A stretch of DNA of 64,000 bases from Timema cristinae (GCA_039000515.1 JBCFYV010002255.1:18818390-18882389), one strand, 5' to 3'. Counted from the first letter of the stretch, positions 34,767-48,647 are shown. Notes: generated by a model from the letters alone, not told the origin. Numbers and translations: made by a program.

Positions 34767-35216
34767 TCCTGACTGACTGACTGACTGATTCATCATCGCC
34801 GAGCGCAAACTATCAAGGCTACAATCATGAAATTCGGACTGTATATTCATTTTGTAATGTAAGCACCCACTAAGAAAGGATTTTTGAAAATTCCACCCAA
34901 AGAGGTCAAAATAGGGGATGATAATATGTATGAAAGTCCGTCATTCTGAAAGTTACATAAACAAAATTTTGTATTTCGGTTATTGACGTAAAACAAATAA
35001 ATACGTGTTTCAGGAATTTTGGAAATTTTATTTAATAAGGGATGAAAAAGGGGGTGAAATTTTGTATCGGACTTGCATTATTTTTGATCTGAGGTCAAGT
35101 TATGGTCATCAACGTAACGTAATATTTTAAATTAATCTGTAAATACATATGTATATTTTCGTATTTGTATATAATCAACTTCCACGCGAGCAAAGCCGCG
35201 GGCAACAGCTATCTAG
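34767..35216 (+). mobile_element. Short non-autonomous Helitron
   Basis: It begins TCCTGACTGACTGACTGACT, then a GATTCATCATCGCC segment, and ends with a GC-rich hairpin (CACGCGAGCAAAGCCGCGGG) followed by CAACAGCTATCTAG and a T. A 5' TC, a 3' hairpin about ten bases before CTAG, and insertion before T are the Helitron rules. The TGACTGACTGAC start and GCGAGCxAAGCCGCGGGCAA end are typical of insect Helitrons. It encodes no RepHel. The base before the 5' TC is G rather than A, so the exact left end is less certain. Confidence 0.7.
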
Positions 35217-36254
35217 TCGTTTATAAAGTTCACGCTAAAATTATCAACTTAGATAGGACTAAAAGAAACAATTCAGAATTGTAATTTTTGTAATATTTTA
35301 ATTAGCTTAAAAATAATTTTTCACTTAGATAGTGTAACATAACGGAATAAAACAGAATATGTTGCTTCAGAACTCATATTTTCTGTGAAAAAAAAAGTAA
35401 TATGATAATTAGTTTTATATTATTGATAAAAATTGTATGCTTTTGAATTATTCCTTTTAAACCCCCCACAATAATACTGTCACCCATAAAATATATGTAT
35501 TTATATTTATTATAGATCAGAAATCCAATCTAAAATGTTTTATTCATAGCCTATATTGATTATTTAGTATGACAATTTTTTATATTTCCTCAATTTTATA
35601 TTATATAATTAATTTCTCATTCTTAGCTTTCATGGAAATCATATAAATAATAATAAATTGTATGATTTCATCAAATAACATAATGTTTATGTTTAAATAG
35701 CTACTCTACATTTAGTAGTAGTTGAAGCCAATGGTTTATTTTTGTGTTAATTTATTAATAGTTATATAGTAATGCAAAAGTTTATAATTAAATATAATGA
35801 ATAAAAATTAGTCTTCATTATTGATATGCCGATAGTATTAAATCAATATTTTATAGAACAGTCACGATTAAGTTAGTAAGTAGCGTTATAATATTAGTTA
35901 AGGGAATTATTAGGATAAAGAAGTAATACGAAATAATTTAATTGACAAATAAGATTTTACTTACCTCATCCAATTGCCCATTTCTTTATCTACTTAACTA
36001 CATTCAACTGCATAATATGGTTAGCTGTATTTTGTATATTTTTACAAGCGCCAGCCATTTCATCCAACGATTCACCATAAATAAGTTTGTAAAACTATTA
36101 TTACTCATTGTGTTTCGAACATAAACCACAATCATGTAAATGTTTTTGTGCTGTTGTTGATAGATATAGTGATTTGAAAGTCCAAGTGAAATCGATACTG
36201 GCAGTTTTTAATTTATTGATACTTATTTATAACGTATTTTTACCATAACAGCAT
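35217..36254. other. Very AT-rich intergenic, no feature
   Basis: No gene, repeat or RNA signal recognised. Confidence 0.5.
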
Positions 36255-36255
36255 A

Positions 36256-36296
<41 letters not shown>

Positions 36297-36340
36297 GGAC
36301 CGCATCTTACTACCCGTTCGGGCTATACGCAGATAACAGC
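36255..36340 (-). mobile_element. SINE tail fragment with (TTA)n
   Basis: About 13 TTA repeats, then ACCGCATCTTACTACCCGTT and CGGGCTATACGCA, the shared 3' tail of SINE-A/SINE-B on the minus strand. The rest is absent, consistent with very strong 5' truncation. Confidence 0.65.
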
Positions 36341-37050
36341 TATAAAATCACTTGGAAGACCTCCATTAATTTTTTAAATTCAGAAAAATTACCCGCATTT
36401 AATCATTTTTTTGTAAGTGCTATTTTATACGTAAACTATAATTATCAAGAGAGTATTATAATTTATAAAAACTAAGTTGAAATTTGAAATAGATTTTGTT
36501 ATGAATATACTGTCAAGCTAAACCAAAATTATCACAAATTTTATTTTTATATTCACCTTTCCTTTGTATTAAAAAAAAAGTCTGTTTAGTTTCTTTACGG
36601 CTGGAGTTATGCTAGACAAAACGAGATGAGAGCTCTAATGGGTTTTGGTTGGAGGAAATTGCTCACGAATAATTATATTTTCAACTGCCCTCTTATAAGG
36701 GCTATCATTCTTTCCTTTACGCTTAATGCAAATTAATCTTACTCTTTCGCTTTTGTTTTTCTCATCATGGCTTTCATCTGTGTGTCGCTCTTTTGTGAGT
36801 AAGGCTACCCCCTCGCCCCACCTACCACCACTCTCTCATCCTTATCAAGTTGTCATCAGTGCTATCATCACAATGGTGGGCGATGCTACTACACCTCTCA
36901 TAATCACACTCAATTGTTAACTCCCCTTACCCCCCCCCCCAACTTCCCGCGTCGACTGACACTTACTAATTACACTCATTTAGACCACTAGTATTATAGT
37001 CATTTATATAAATTATAGTTAACGGTGGCAATCGGCTGGACAGTAAATGA
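36341..37050. other. Intergenic, no gene seen
   Basis: A C-run lies near 36930. The short frame at 36726-36920 is unsupported. Confidence 0.45.
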
Positions 37051-37170
37051 TGTTATATATATATATATGTTGTGTGTGTGTGTTATATATATTGTATATA
37101 TATGTATATATATGTATATATATGTGTTATATTGATATATATGTGTATATATATGTATATATATATGTAA
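37051..37170. repeat. TATATG/TGTGTG microsatellite
   Basis: Alternating TATATATG and GTGTGTG units. Confidence 0.85.
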
Positions 37171-37299
37171 GCTTGTTTGTTTTACATTTTGTTTCAATAA
37201 ATATCTGAACACATATAAGAACAAGTTTCAAAGAAACAAATTATTGAGTAACTCGCCATTGCTACTGTATACTTTCAGGTGCGAGAAAAGTTAAGACCC

Positions 37300-37545
37300 A
37301 CCTCGGTGGCGTAGTTGGCTAACGCGCTAGTCGTGTTGAGCTCGAACGCCGAGGACGGGGAGATCGAGGTTCGAATCTGATCGGGTGAACTGGGGGTGGT
37401 TTTTCCTAAATGGTTTTTCACTCTCCCTCCACGCAAATGCGGGTTCACTTCCTCTAATACAACCTTCTCAATTCCCAATCCATTAGCGTAATTAGTACTT
37501 AAAGCGTATAACTCGAACGGGTAGTAAGACGCGGTGCTAAATAAA
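37300..37545 (+). mobile_element. SINE-B copy, best preserved
   Basis: Head CACCTCGGTGGCGTAGTTGG with CTAACGCGC, box B GGTTCGAATCTGATCGGG, body CTCCACGCAAATGCGGGTTC, then CCATTAGCGTAATTAGTAC and the complete tail CGAACGGGTAGTAAGACGCG with GTGCTAAATAAA. All segments of the family are present, making this the best reference copy here. Confidence 0.88.
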
Positions 37546-37561
37546 AATATTAAAGTTAAGA

Positions 37562-37840
37562 TCCATCCATTATTGTTTCCAGCCTGTGGCCTAGGTCAAA
37601 TTTTTTATTCAAGCCATATATTTTATACCACTGGCTTGCTAGGCCTGTCATAGCATCAAAAGCCTTATAATCTAACTTATACAGGACAGGCACAAAATCC
37701 AGTACCCAGCCATTAATTTATCAATATCAAAAGGTAAAACCATATTTTGATCAATTATAAGTTTTCGGCTATGCTCGGAATCGAACATGAGACCCTTAGC
37801 TCAGTAGGCAGACATGCCACCGACTGAGTCAAGGTGTCGT
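37562..37840 (-). mobile_element. SINE-C copy
   Basis: A third tRNA-derived SINE. On the minus strand the head reads CGACACCTTGACTCAGTCGG with box B-like TGTTCGATTCCGAGC. A body with CATTAATTTATCAA and GGACAGGCACAAAATCC complements follows, and it ends in the complement of CATCCATTATTG. The plus-strand copy at 49796-50085 has the same order. It does not share the SINE-A/B tail. Confidence 0.75.
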
Positions 37841-39034
37841 GCCAGAGATAAGGTAGGGTAAAATAACAATTATATTCGGGGCAAAAAGGGAAGGGGAGCA
37901 TTATATAGGCAGACATTTTAAAATCACCTTACAAATCCGGAAGAAGGTAAGGACCATTTAAATGGTACATAAAATATTCAACTATTTAAATTTATTTGTT
38001 GGTAAATAATAAAAGTTCTGAAACTTGGATTTGAATATGATCTGTTAAATTACACTGGATGAATGTATGATAAGTGAACAAACATTTTTATGCGCTATAA
38101 TTACATGGTTTATGCTATATCGTTTATGGTTAAATAGAAGCCTAGTTTTTAGTAATTGATTGGTGGTAAAATTTTTATCCTTTAAATAGTTCCAATAACT
38201 TTGCCAACCTTCTGAAAACAAAAGTAAGATTTATATTCGGAATCGTGCGTTTTATCGTGGTTTATTTTTCTGTACTCTACTTTAGAAAAAGGGGAATTGA
38301 GACTAGTGAAAATGCTTTAACGTACCTATTTTTTTTTAAATTTAATATTAAGTTTAAAATGAAAAACTAATAAACAGATCACAAATTTGGAATTTTCAAA
38401 TGAAGAATGAACAAAACTGCACTTTGATGTGATTTCTGATTTGATTGAAATCTTGTTTTTAGATAGCCCGATTAGTTGGCTGTAAATTAGGCTTTTTAAG
38501 AGTCTTAAAAATATTCTGAAATAAAATAGATACTCATACTACATATAAATAAAACAAAAGGGTAATTACCTACGACTTTGCCACATTTTTTTTTATGTAG
38601 TGTGTTTAGCATAGATCGTTGTAAAGTCTGCCTAGTGTACGTTCAAGTCATGTTCTCTTAATCCCCGTGATAGAAACATTTAAATAAGCAAGAGCACAAA
38701 TTCCTTCATCAGACAGGATTACCCTAGTTACGACAAATTCTGTACATTTTCAAATAATTCTCGTCTTAAGAGCACGCTTCAGAATTTCGTCCTCATTTTC
38801 ATATTTAATTTGATTAAAACTGAATTTGAAACAGATATTAAAGTACAGAAAACGCAAAATTGATACACTATTATTCTGTTTATAAAGCGGACCTCAAATG
38901 TATTATCTCAGTCTTTAACACGATACATTATTACCAATATTAAAATATGTTCTTGTAAAACGCAATTCCCAAGTTATTTAAGCTAAATCTTAGATTTCAT
39001 TCATACTATGGGCGTATTAAATACGATATTTAAG
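37841..39034. other. AT-rich intergenic, no feature
   Basis: No coding or repeat signal recognised. Confidence 0.5.
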
Positions 39035-39210
39035 TATGGATAAAGATAGGTATAGCTTTAGAGGAAATAATCAGCATTTGTACGGAGGGAGAGTAGGAAA
39101 TTATTTAAAAATGACCACCCTTGTTATACCCGACCGGAATGCTAACCTTGATCTCCCCATCATTGGTAATCTATTGTACTGTGAGGTTGACGCCTTGGAA
39201 GACCACCAAA
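39035..39210 (-). mobile_element. SINE-B copy, partial
   Basis: Body GTACGGAGGGAGAGTAGG, box B region CGGAATGCTAACCTTGATCT and CCCCATCATTGG, then a decayed head. The tail is not recognisable. Confidence 0.6.
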
Positions 39211-39568
39211 CTTTATTGTTATATTTTTAGTACATTTTACTCCAAAACATTATGCATAGTATTTATATTACTTTTTTTTTTAATACAGAAACGTTTGCTG
39301 GTGGCTTCGCTCGCATTAAACAATACAGCAACATATTCGACAACTTTAAATTCTATAAAAAAAAAAATGGAACTTCAAGAGTAGTGTTTTATGTGAGTAC
39401 GAAGATACAAGTATAAACAAGGACTCGCCCCTATGATCTCCCTCTCTACACTCCAGCTCATATCACGTGTCATCTCATATACACATAATACCAACCAGTC
39501 GTGACGAATGTTCACTAGCTAAGCATGTTTTTTTTTCCCCATACAATACGCTCACTGATTTTTTTTTT
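39211..39568. other. Intergenic, no feature
   Basis: No recognised signal. Confidence 0.45.
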
Positions 39569-39806
39569 AGCGCCACGTATTATTATCCGTTCGGTTTATA
39601 CGCTTATGTACTAATTACGATAATTATTTTAGGGATTAGGAAGGTTATATTTAGAGGAAGTGTACCCGAAATTATATGGAGGGAGAGTGTAAAACCATTT
39701 TGGAAATATCCTCTCTCCCAAGATTAAAGCCTCGACCTCCCCGTCAGTGGAAGTCTAGTCTACTTCGAGAGTAGCGCGTTAGACCACGCGGCCACCGAAG
39801 CGGGTT
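39569..39806 (-). mobile_element. SINE-B copy
   Basis: Tail complement CGCCACGTATTATTATCCGT with TCGG, body ATGGAGGGAGAGTGTAAAAC, the head complement with GCGAGAGTAGCGCGTT-like sequence and GACCACGCGGCCACCGAAG ending GCGGGTTT. Near full-length, though box B is decayed. Confidence 0.78.
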
Positions 39807-40297
39807 TCGAACTGTGATGGGCCAACGTGATGGTATATAGCTTATACCAAGTGTCGGCAACCTTTTGGGAATCCTTGATGACTTCTACATTTATCGAAGG
39901 TCCCGCGATCACCCTTCTTTTTCTACTCTACTTTTAATTTTTTTTATATACATCTTGGTTTTATTCCTTAAATTACAAAATGTATTCAATAATTATGTCC
40001 CTGCCCTTATGGAAAATATATAAAATAAGTAAAATTTACACTCAGTTTACCTTGAAAGGTATTAGTTTAACCTTCATGGATCACAATATGGTCCTATATA
40101 ATAAACTATACCATAGTGGAATCATGCATGGTAAGCTTACCTTTACGTGACGATGTAGTTTTATCACGTGATCGACTAAAAATTGCTGTGACTTCGACCT
40201 GTTGATGAGCTCCGATTTTCATTGTTCTGAAAAATAAGGAATACAACAGAAGTAGTCCCGTATCGAAACTATGAGTATATATTCTTTAGTCTAGTCT
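39807..40297. other. Intergenic; possible hAT end scrap
   Basis: AGTGTCGGCAACCTTTTGGG at 39850 resembles a decayed hAT terminus, but no partner end or transposase is visible. Otherwise featureless. Confidence 0.3.
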
Positions 40298-40735
40298 GGA
40301 TACATACATACATAATACATACATTACATACATACATACATTACATACATACATACATTAATTACATACATTAATTACATACATAAATACATACATTTCA
40401 TACATATTACATACATTACATACATTACATACATTACATACATTACATACATACATACATTACATACATACATTACATACATACATTACATACATTACAT
40501 ACATTACATACATACATACATACATACATACATTACATACATTACATACATAAATTTCATACATTAATTACATACATTAATTACATACATTACATACATA
40601 CATTACATAATACATTACATACATTAATTACATACTAATACATACATTACATACATATCATACATTACATACATTACATACATACATACATTCATACATA
40701 CATTAACATAATACATACATCACATAAACATAAAA
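40298..40735. repeat. CATA / ACATT compound microsatellite
   Basis: About 430 bp of CATA units interspersed with TTACATACAT units and some TTAATTACATA units. It is simple sequence with no other feature. Confidence 0.95.
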
Positions 40736-41180
40736 TCGAGCATAGATTAAAATTTACAGTTTTACTATATGTATAGATAACAAGCTAAGTGCAGAAACAT
40801 TTAAAATAGCACAATGACTCTGAAACGACCCTATAGGATAAAGAGAAAGTTTCTAAAACTTTCAATCCGTTCTCCTCCCTCTTTTAACTGGTCTCGTAGT
40901 GGGTATTTATGCAAGTGGGTATTAAATGTTTATTTAACTACAAAGCAGATATTGTCTTAGATACTAACTACTAGCCTTTTGTTTCTGGATCTGTTATTTG
41001 AAAAGTTGTATCGCGAAATTAGTTTTCACTTGGAAGTATGGTTTGGTTAGTAACGACCAACAGTTGTATATGAATGTATTTTAGATCAATATTATTTTAA
41101 ACTTTGTTTTAAAGACATTTTCTACAGTTTCTATGGTTAATTACCCGTTAGAATTAAATAGTAGAAAAATTATCTTTATT
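40736..41180. other. Intergenic, no feature
   Basis: No recognised signal. Confidence 0.45.
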
Positions 41181-41458
41181 AGCACCGCGTCTTACTACCC
41201 GTTCGGGTTGTACGCACTCACGCTAATGTGTAATGGTAGGGTGATTGTGAGATGAAATGAAGGACCTACAGTTTAACGTGGAATCCGAACCACGGTGGAG
41301 GCCTGGCATTCCCCACATTCACAAGTTGTGATTAGTACACATCTTGTCAGAGGTGAAGGAAGGGTTTGGTAATCAGATAAATCTGTGCCAGGACCGAGGA
41401 TTGAACCTCCCGACCGCCAACACAAAAGTCCGACACCTTACCCCTAGACCGCCAGGTT
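41181..41458 (-). mobile_element. SINE-A copy, near full-length
   Basis: The tail complement AGCACCGCGTCTTACTACCC has only TTTATT before it, so the (TTA)n is very short. Complete body. The head complement ends CCTAGACCGCCAGGTTAA. Confidence 0.85.
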
Positions 41459-42500
41459 AACGATGTACTGCATTGTAAATTGAAGCCTTAAAATCTATAT
41501 TCAAAGTTTCCAGCCATGAAGGTGTGGTCTAGATTATTAAATACTTATCCCGGAACGTGTCTGGTTGACAAAGAGTCGCGGCTCATTACACGCGCGAACT
41601 CTTAAGTAAACATGAGTCCACCAACAAACACACTTATCCACCTTAGTTTGAACAAATATCCTTTTTTATTTAAAAAACAACTTTACACGAGCTAAAAAGA
41701 TCCGGTCCATGTAAAAGCAACAAACGGCCTTATTTTTTTACCCCTTTGGTACGTTTTTAACATTTTGGTTAAAAGTTATTCTATTCAAGGGATGGATCTG
41801 AGGAAGGTATTTTTAGAGTAAGTTCACTCGTATTAGCATGTGGAAAATCACGCCCATTGTATTCGTACTGGATTCGAACCTCGACCTACCTATTACAGTT
41901 ACAAGTTACACAGATGTCAATTTAACTTTTATTAATAATTAATTATTAAACCTATAATAAATTAGTTTTATATTTAATATTAGTTTTATTACTTAGATGT
42001 AATTTATTGTTAGTGTATGGACAAGCGCGGATTCAGGGAGAGGGGGTGGGTCAAAGGGTCAATTGACCCCCCCCCCTGTGAAAGTTATTAAACCAATACA
42101 AAATACAAAATTAAAGTTCAAATTTTATAAAGAAAACACATCACAGATAAATTAAACTATTTTTTTAAATCTTTTTACGCGCAGACACCTTTTAATTCGG
42201 GTTTACACGTTCGTCATTAGTCCAAGTTTACTCAACTTCTGATACGACTCTCACAAGAGTGGAATAAATATTAGTTTTCATGTACAAATATTTGCCGTAC
42301 ATAGCAAGTAGCTAAAATTTTCCTCATAGGGACGGTAGATTTCTACACATCATGTAAGACTAATAATCGCCTGAGAGCAGTTCATCCACGAATACCGAAT
42401 ATAGAGTATGTATGGACAGTAGGAGTGAAGGAACTGTGGGGAACTCTGCCCCCCTGGAATAACCCCTCTCCCCCAGATATATTTTAAATGCTCTGATAAT
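41459..42500. other. Intergenic with a SINE-B fragment
   Basis: A diverged minus-strand SINE-B piece lies at about 41775-41900 (GGATTCGAACCTCGACCTAC marks box B). A C-run lies near 42067. No gene is seen. Confidence 0.5.
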
Positions 42501-42501
42501 A

Positions 42502-42502
<1 letters not shown>

Positions 42503-42545
<43 letters not shown>

Positions 42546-42811
42546 GCACCGCGTCTTACTACCCGTTCGGGTTATACGCACTTACGCTAATGTGTAGTGG
42601 TAGGGTGATTGTGAGATGAAATGGAGGACCTACAGTTTAACGTGTTATCCGAACCACTGTGGAGGCCTGGCATTCCCCACATTCACAAGATGTCTTGTCA
42701 GAGGTGAAGGAAGGGTTTGGAAATCAGATAAATCTGTGCCGGGACCGAGGATTGAACCCCGGCCGCCAGCACAGAAGTCTGACACCTTACCCCCTAGACC
42801 ACCAGGTCACC
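42503..42811 (-). mobile_element. SINE-A copy, near full-length
   Basis: A long (ATT)n at the left, the complete tail complement AGCACCGCGTCTTACTACCC, full body, and head complement ending GACCACCAGGTCACC at 42811. No clean target duplication was found. Confidence 0.85.
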
Positions 42812-42936
42812 GACCTGATATTATATAATATGAAACTGAAAGATGGGTTTAAATCAAACTCTAAATGACTTCTAGATGCATTCTTTGGTCAAAAATCTGC
42901 TGGAATAGACTGCATCAAATAACTAATACACTAGAG

Positions 42937-44318
<1,382 letters not shown>

Positions 44319-44950
44319 GACTAGCGGTATCTAACTGGCGGAAAAAGTCAGAGAACGAAATCTCTAAATAACTTGCAAGGTCATCCAAATTTGAAAATTG
44401 TCAAGAGGAGGACAACTCCAAATAGATTCTAGATGCATGTCATTTTGAAGAATTTTCAGGCGAGGACCACTCCAAATAGTCGAGTATCTGAAATAATTCG
44501 ATTTTCAAATGTTGTCGGTGGAAGACAACTTTAAAGATTATCTTATAAAGGTATCTAAATATCGTAAAAAAATTAAGGTAAGGATCACTCTAAATAGCTT
44601 CAAGGAGCATAAATTTCAAAAATTTCTAGGTGATGAACAGTTTAAATGGTTTATAAAAGAATCTAATTAAAAAAATCAAGGTGAAGACTACTCATAGCTT
44701 ATAGAATGAACTATTTTTCAAAAAATTGTTGAAGGAGGGTCACTCCAAAGAGCTCATCAAATCTAACTGATTTTTAAAAAAAATATAGAATATGACCATG
44801 ATTTAAAACATACATAAGATCAAATATGAATGAGAAACTATTAAAAGGCTTCAAACAGAAATCTAACATCGTAAGTAGCTATGCTATTTATAATTATGAC
44901 CTCCCTATGAAAATGCTCTGGAACCGCCCCTGTGTATGGACGATACCGAT

Positions 44951-45175
44951 TTTTAGCACCATATATGACCATCCGTTTGGGCTATATGCATATGTATTAA
45001 TTACTCTGATGTGTTAGGAATGAGTACGGTAAGGTTTTAAAGTAAGTATATACCAGAATTTTTGTGAAGAGGGTGTGGGAAACTATTTGGGAAAATTCAT
45101 CCTCAGTGCAACCTACCGGGACTAACTTGTATCTCTCCATCATCGGCATTCTAGTATATTGAGAAGAGAAGTAGG
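44951..45175 (-). mobile_element. SINE-B copy
   Basis: Tail complement AGCACCATATATGACCATCC, body TGTGGGAAACTATTTGGGAA, diverged box B region, and a head ending near GAAGAGAAGTAGG. All segments are recognisable but diverged. Confidence 0.65.
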
Positions 45176-45317
45176 TTATGTGTGCTAAAAATACAGGGCT
45201 CTCGATGTAAAAAAGAAAAGTCTGTAGTTTTAAACAAAAATCACGAAACCTCTAAACGGTCACTTGGTTTCACTACATTCCAATTTTTATAGCAAGGGTC
45301 TTAGGGTACGTGCATAT

Positions 45318-46262
45318 CGAGCAGATTGCTCATCGCTCATAGAACAGCCTGTGAATACCAAGCAGATTGCTCACCCTTCATAGAACAGTCTGTGAATACC
45401 AAGCAGATTGCTCATCTCTCATAGAACAGCCTGTTAATACCAAGCAGATTGCTCACCCTTCATAGAACAGCCTGTGAATACCAAGCAGATTGCTCACCCT
45501 TCATAGAACAGCCTGTGAATACCAAGCAGATTGCTCACCCTTCATAGAACAGCCTGTGAATACCAAGCAGATTGCTCACCCTTCATAGAACAGCCTGTGA
45601 ATACCAAGCAGATTGCTCACCCTTCATAGAACAGCCTGTGAATACCAAGCAGATTGCTCACCCTTCATAGAACAGCCTGTGAATACCAAGCAGATTGCTC
45701 ACCCTTCATAGAACAGCCTGTGAATACCAAGCAGATTGCTCACCCTTCATAGAACAGCCTGTGAATACCAAGCAGATTGATCACCCTTCATAGAACAGCC
45801 TGTGAATACCAAGCAGATTGCTCACCCTTCATAGAACAGCCTGTGAATACCAAGCAGATTGCTCACCCTTCATAGAACAGCCTGTGAATACCAAGCAGAT
45901 TGCTCACCCTTCATAGAACAGCCTGTGAATACCAAGCAGATTGCTCACCCTTCATAGAACAGCCTGTGAATACCAAGCAGATTGATCACCCTTCATAGAA
46001 CAGCCTGTGAATACCAAGCTGATTGCTCACCCTTCATAGAACAGCCTGTGAATACCAAGCAGATTGATCACCCTTCATAGAACAGCCTGTGAATACCAAG
46101 CAGATTGATCACCCTTCATAGAACAGCCTGTGAATACCAAGCAGATTTCTCACCCCTCATAGAACAGCCTGTGAATACCAAGCAGATTTCTCACCCCTCA
46201 TAGAACAGCCTGTGAATACCAAGCAGATTTCTCACCCCTCATAGAACAGCCTGTGCATACCC
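45318..46262. repeat. 41-bp minisatellite, about 23 copies
   Basis: The unit is CAAGCAGATTGCTCACCCTT followed by CATAGAACAGCCTGTGAATAC. Central units are nearly identical. The first three and last three carry the most changes (for example TCATCGCTCATAG near the start, TTTCTCACCCCTCATAG at the end), the usual pattern of array homogenisation. It is unrelated in sequence to the 42-bp and 46-bp arrays. Confidence 0.95.
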
Positions 46263-46974
46263 AGAATATTGCTAACCGTTCTTTGTATCGGGCTAGAGAA
46301 AGCGAGTCTGCAAGGATCATTCGTACTGCATTGTTTCTTAAACTCCTTTTTATTTTTTATATTTAAAAATGTTAATATAAAGATCTTAATTTTAATTTTA
46401 ATTTTAAAATATTTATTAAAACGGTAAAAAAGTATATATTTCAGTAGTAGTGATGAAATGGATGACATGTCAGCAGTGACAAAATTTCTATACCTCTTGT
46501 CCTAGATTACGAAGAACTTTGAAATAGGGTACTATTATTTATTAGTTTATTTTTTATGTCACACATCTTCTTGCTAAAATACACTCGGTTTGTAGAAAAT
46601 CCGAGCAAAGACAAACGCTGAAGTAAAAGTCAAATTGATAAAAGATAATATAAAATGTTCACTGACCAACACTGAGGATTTTGATTTGACCTTGAACCAA
46701 CCAATTAGAGCAGCATGCACATCGCACAACCCTCCACAAAAACCAACAGTTTGTTCCTTGTGCTTGGTTGGAGTGAAGGGTTGAGAGTGATGTGTTCGGT
46801 CAGTATGCATGCACCCTTATCTAAAAGTTAAAAAAAAAAGTTGCTAGATAAAATTTAGTGTAAGTTATTCATACTTTATATAACTGTAATGGTCAATTTT
46901 AATATATATTATAATTTGCATCTATTTAAGGTATTAAACATGCACTTTCTGAACTGACTGATTATGTCAGCACA
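46263..46974. other. Intergenic, no gene supported
   Basis: The open frame on the minus strand at 46574-46810 has no recognisable domain. Confidence 0.45.
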
Positions 46975-47155
46975 CGACTTATAAACTAACTTAAATATGG
47001 AACGTACATGGCATCCTATCTCCAGTCATTAACTCATATCCGTGAAAGAGGATACCCACATTTCACCAATGATACATTTTCAGTCATACCGGGAATTGAA
47101 ACCGAGACCATTAACTCTTTATTCAGACAAGCTACCAACAAAGCTAGGGTGTCGG
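46975..47155 (-). mobile_element. SINE-C copy, 3'-truncated
   Basis: Body complement CCAGTCATTAACTCATATCC and CCCACATTTCACCAATGATA, box B complement GGGAATTGAAACCGAGACC, head ending AGCTAGGGTGTCGG. Confidence 0.65.
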
Positions 47156-47194
47156 ACGATATTAATTATCAATACCTATAAATTAACTCTAACA

Positions 47195-47345
47195 ATAATG
47201 GTAAAATGGAGATATTAAGGTGGATATTCTGGAATTTGTGGTGCGGAAGTGTGAGATACAATTTAATAAAAAACCACCTTCCATACTTCCAGCCTGGATT
47301 CTAACCCGGGACCTTTTCATCACTGGCACACCAACCTAGATATGC
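47195..47345 (-). mobile_element. SINE-B fragment
   Basis: Body AATTTGTGGTGCGGAAGTGT, ACCACCTTCCATACTTCCAG, then box B complement GGATTCTAACCCGGGACC. Strongly diverged. Confidence 0.45.
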
Positions 47346-47429
47346 CTGACATTTAATTCGTGTGCCCACTGATAATTTTCAAACTGTGCTCTTCAAATAC
47401 ATATATATATAATTATGTATAATATATTT

Positions 47430-47680
47430 GCGTGGTACTACCTGTTCGGATTATACGCCTATGGACTAATTTTCTTAATTTGCTAGGGGTTAGGAAGGTT
47501 GGCTTTAGATTAAATATATCAAAATTTATGTGGAGGGAGAATGGAAAAACCATTTAGGCAAAATCACCCTCAGTACACCCGACTGGGATCGAATCTTGAT
47601 CTCCCCAAGTCCCGGTCATCGACAAACTTAGTCTACTGCAAGAGTAACGCCTTAGGCCATGCGGTCATTGATGCAGGTAT
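47430..47680 (-). mobile_element. SINE-B copy
   Basis: Tail complement GTACTACCTGTTCGGATTAT, body TGTGGAGGGAGAATGGAAAA, CACCCTCAGTACACCCGACT, box B complement GGGATCGAATCTTGATCTCC, and the head. Confidence 0.75.
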
Positions 47681-48416
47681 AATATGTGTTACACAATTTT
47701 ACTTACTATACTTTATTTTGTTCTGAATTGCCATAAAGGTGAAGAGAGCCCCCCCACCCCTGGTCAAAACTTTGTCGCTTAGTGAAGGGTTAGAAGGGGG
47801 GGAAGTGTTTCGACACTTATCTGCAACAAAGTGTACGTTATAGCCTCAGGAGTGCGGTTCTCAACATTCATGATGGGCACCCAGCGTCCTACCAGTATGA
47901 GGGTGGATAGGAGTAAGCAGGAGGAGGAAAGTAATGCAGGCACTAGCCTCTAGAGCAAGTTACTTAGCCCCCCTTCCCCTGTTCTTCCTCCCTCCTCCGT
48001 TTCTAGCTTTATTCCTCGGATGTAGCGTAGCTCCTTCCTCTACCAACAAAGTTTACACACCAGAGGGAAGAATAAGAATGAGTAAACTTAAAAAAAAACT
48101 AGAGACAGGGTCATGTCCCTCCCCCCCCAAGCAATTTTATTGGTTTAACTTGGTATCTTGAACATGCCCTACAACGAGCCACTCGGGGTGTGAAACAAAG
48201 GACAGTAATAAAAAATATTTGAAGGGTACAGAGGAAAAAGGGAGAAAGTCCAATTTATACTCAAATTGAGGTAGTGCTGCCATCTGTTAGACAATAATGA
48301 TACCTTTCTAATGCACTTTATATTGTGGTTAAAAGAGGTATTTGTCATATTTAAATTAATTTTAAAAAGTTGTGGGTTGGGTCCTTAAGGGGTTTGAGAT
48401 AAAAAAAGTTGTTTAT
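47681..48416. other. Intergenic, no gene supported
   Basis: C-rich runs near 47740 and 48120. The open frame at 47934-48161 is of low-complexity composition with no domain. Confidence 0.45.
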
Positions 48417-48647
48417 TTAGAGCGGCGTCTTACTACCCGTACGGGTTGTACGCTTATGTCCTGAGTATTTTTATGAATGAGGAAGGCTGTAACTATAGGA
48501 AGTGTACCCACATTCATGTGGCGGGAGTGTGGGAAACTTTTTTTTTAATCACCCTGACCGATATTCGAAACTCGATCTCCCTGTCATTGGCAGTCTAGTC
48601 TACTGTGAGAGTGACGTCTTAGACAATAAAACCAACGAAGTGGGTTA
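48417..48647 (-). mobile_element. SINE-B copy
   Basis: Tail complement GCGGCGTCTTACTACCCGTA, body ATGTGGCGGGAGTGTGGGAA, box B complement GATATTCGAAACTCGATCTC, head with CTAGTCTACTGTGAGAGTGA and final GAAGTGGGTT. Confidence 0.78.

Noticed and set aside
45318..46262. Regular 41-bp repeats considered as a CRISPR array
   Set aside because: Units are contiguous with no unique spacers, and the context is eukaryotic transposon-rich DNA. The same applies to the 42-bp and 46-bp arrays.
46574..46810. Small protein gene on the minus strand
   Set aside because: 78 residues with no recognisable domain, no splice context and no homologous copy in the window.
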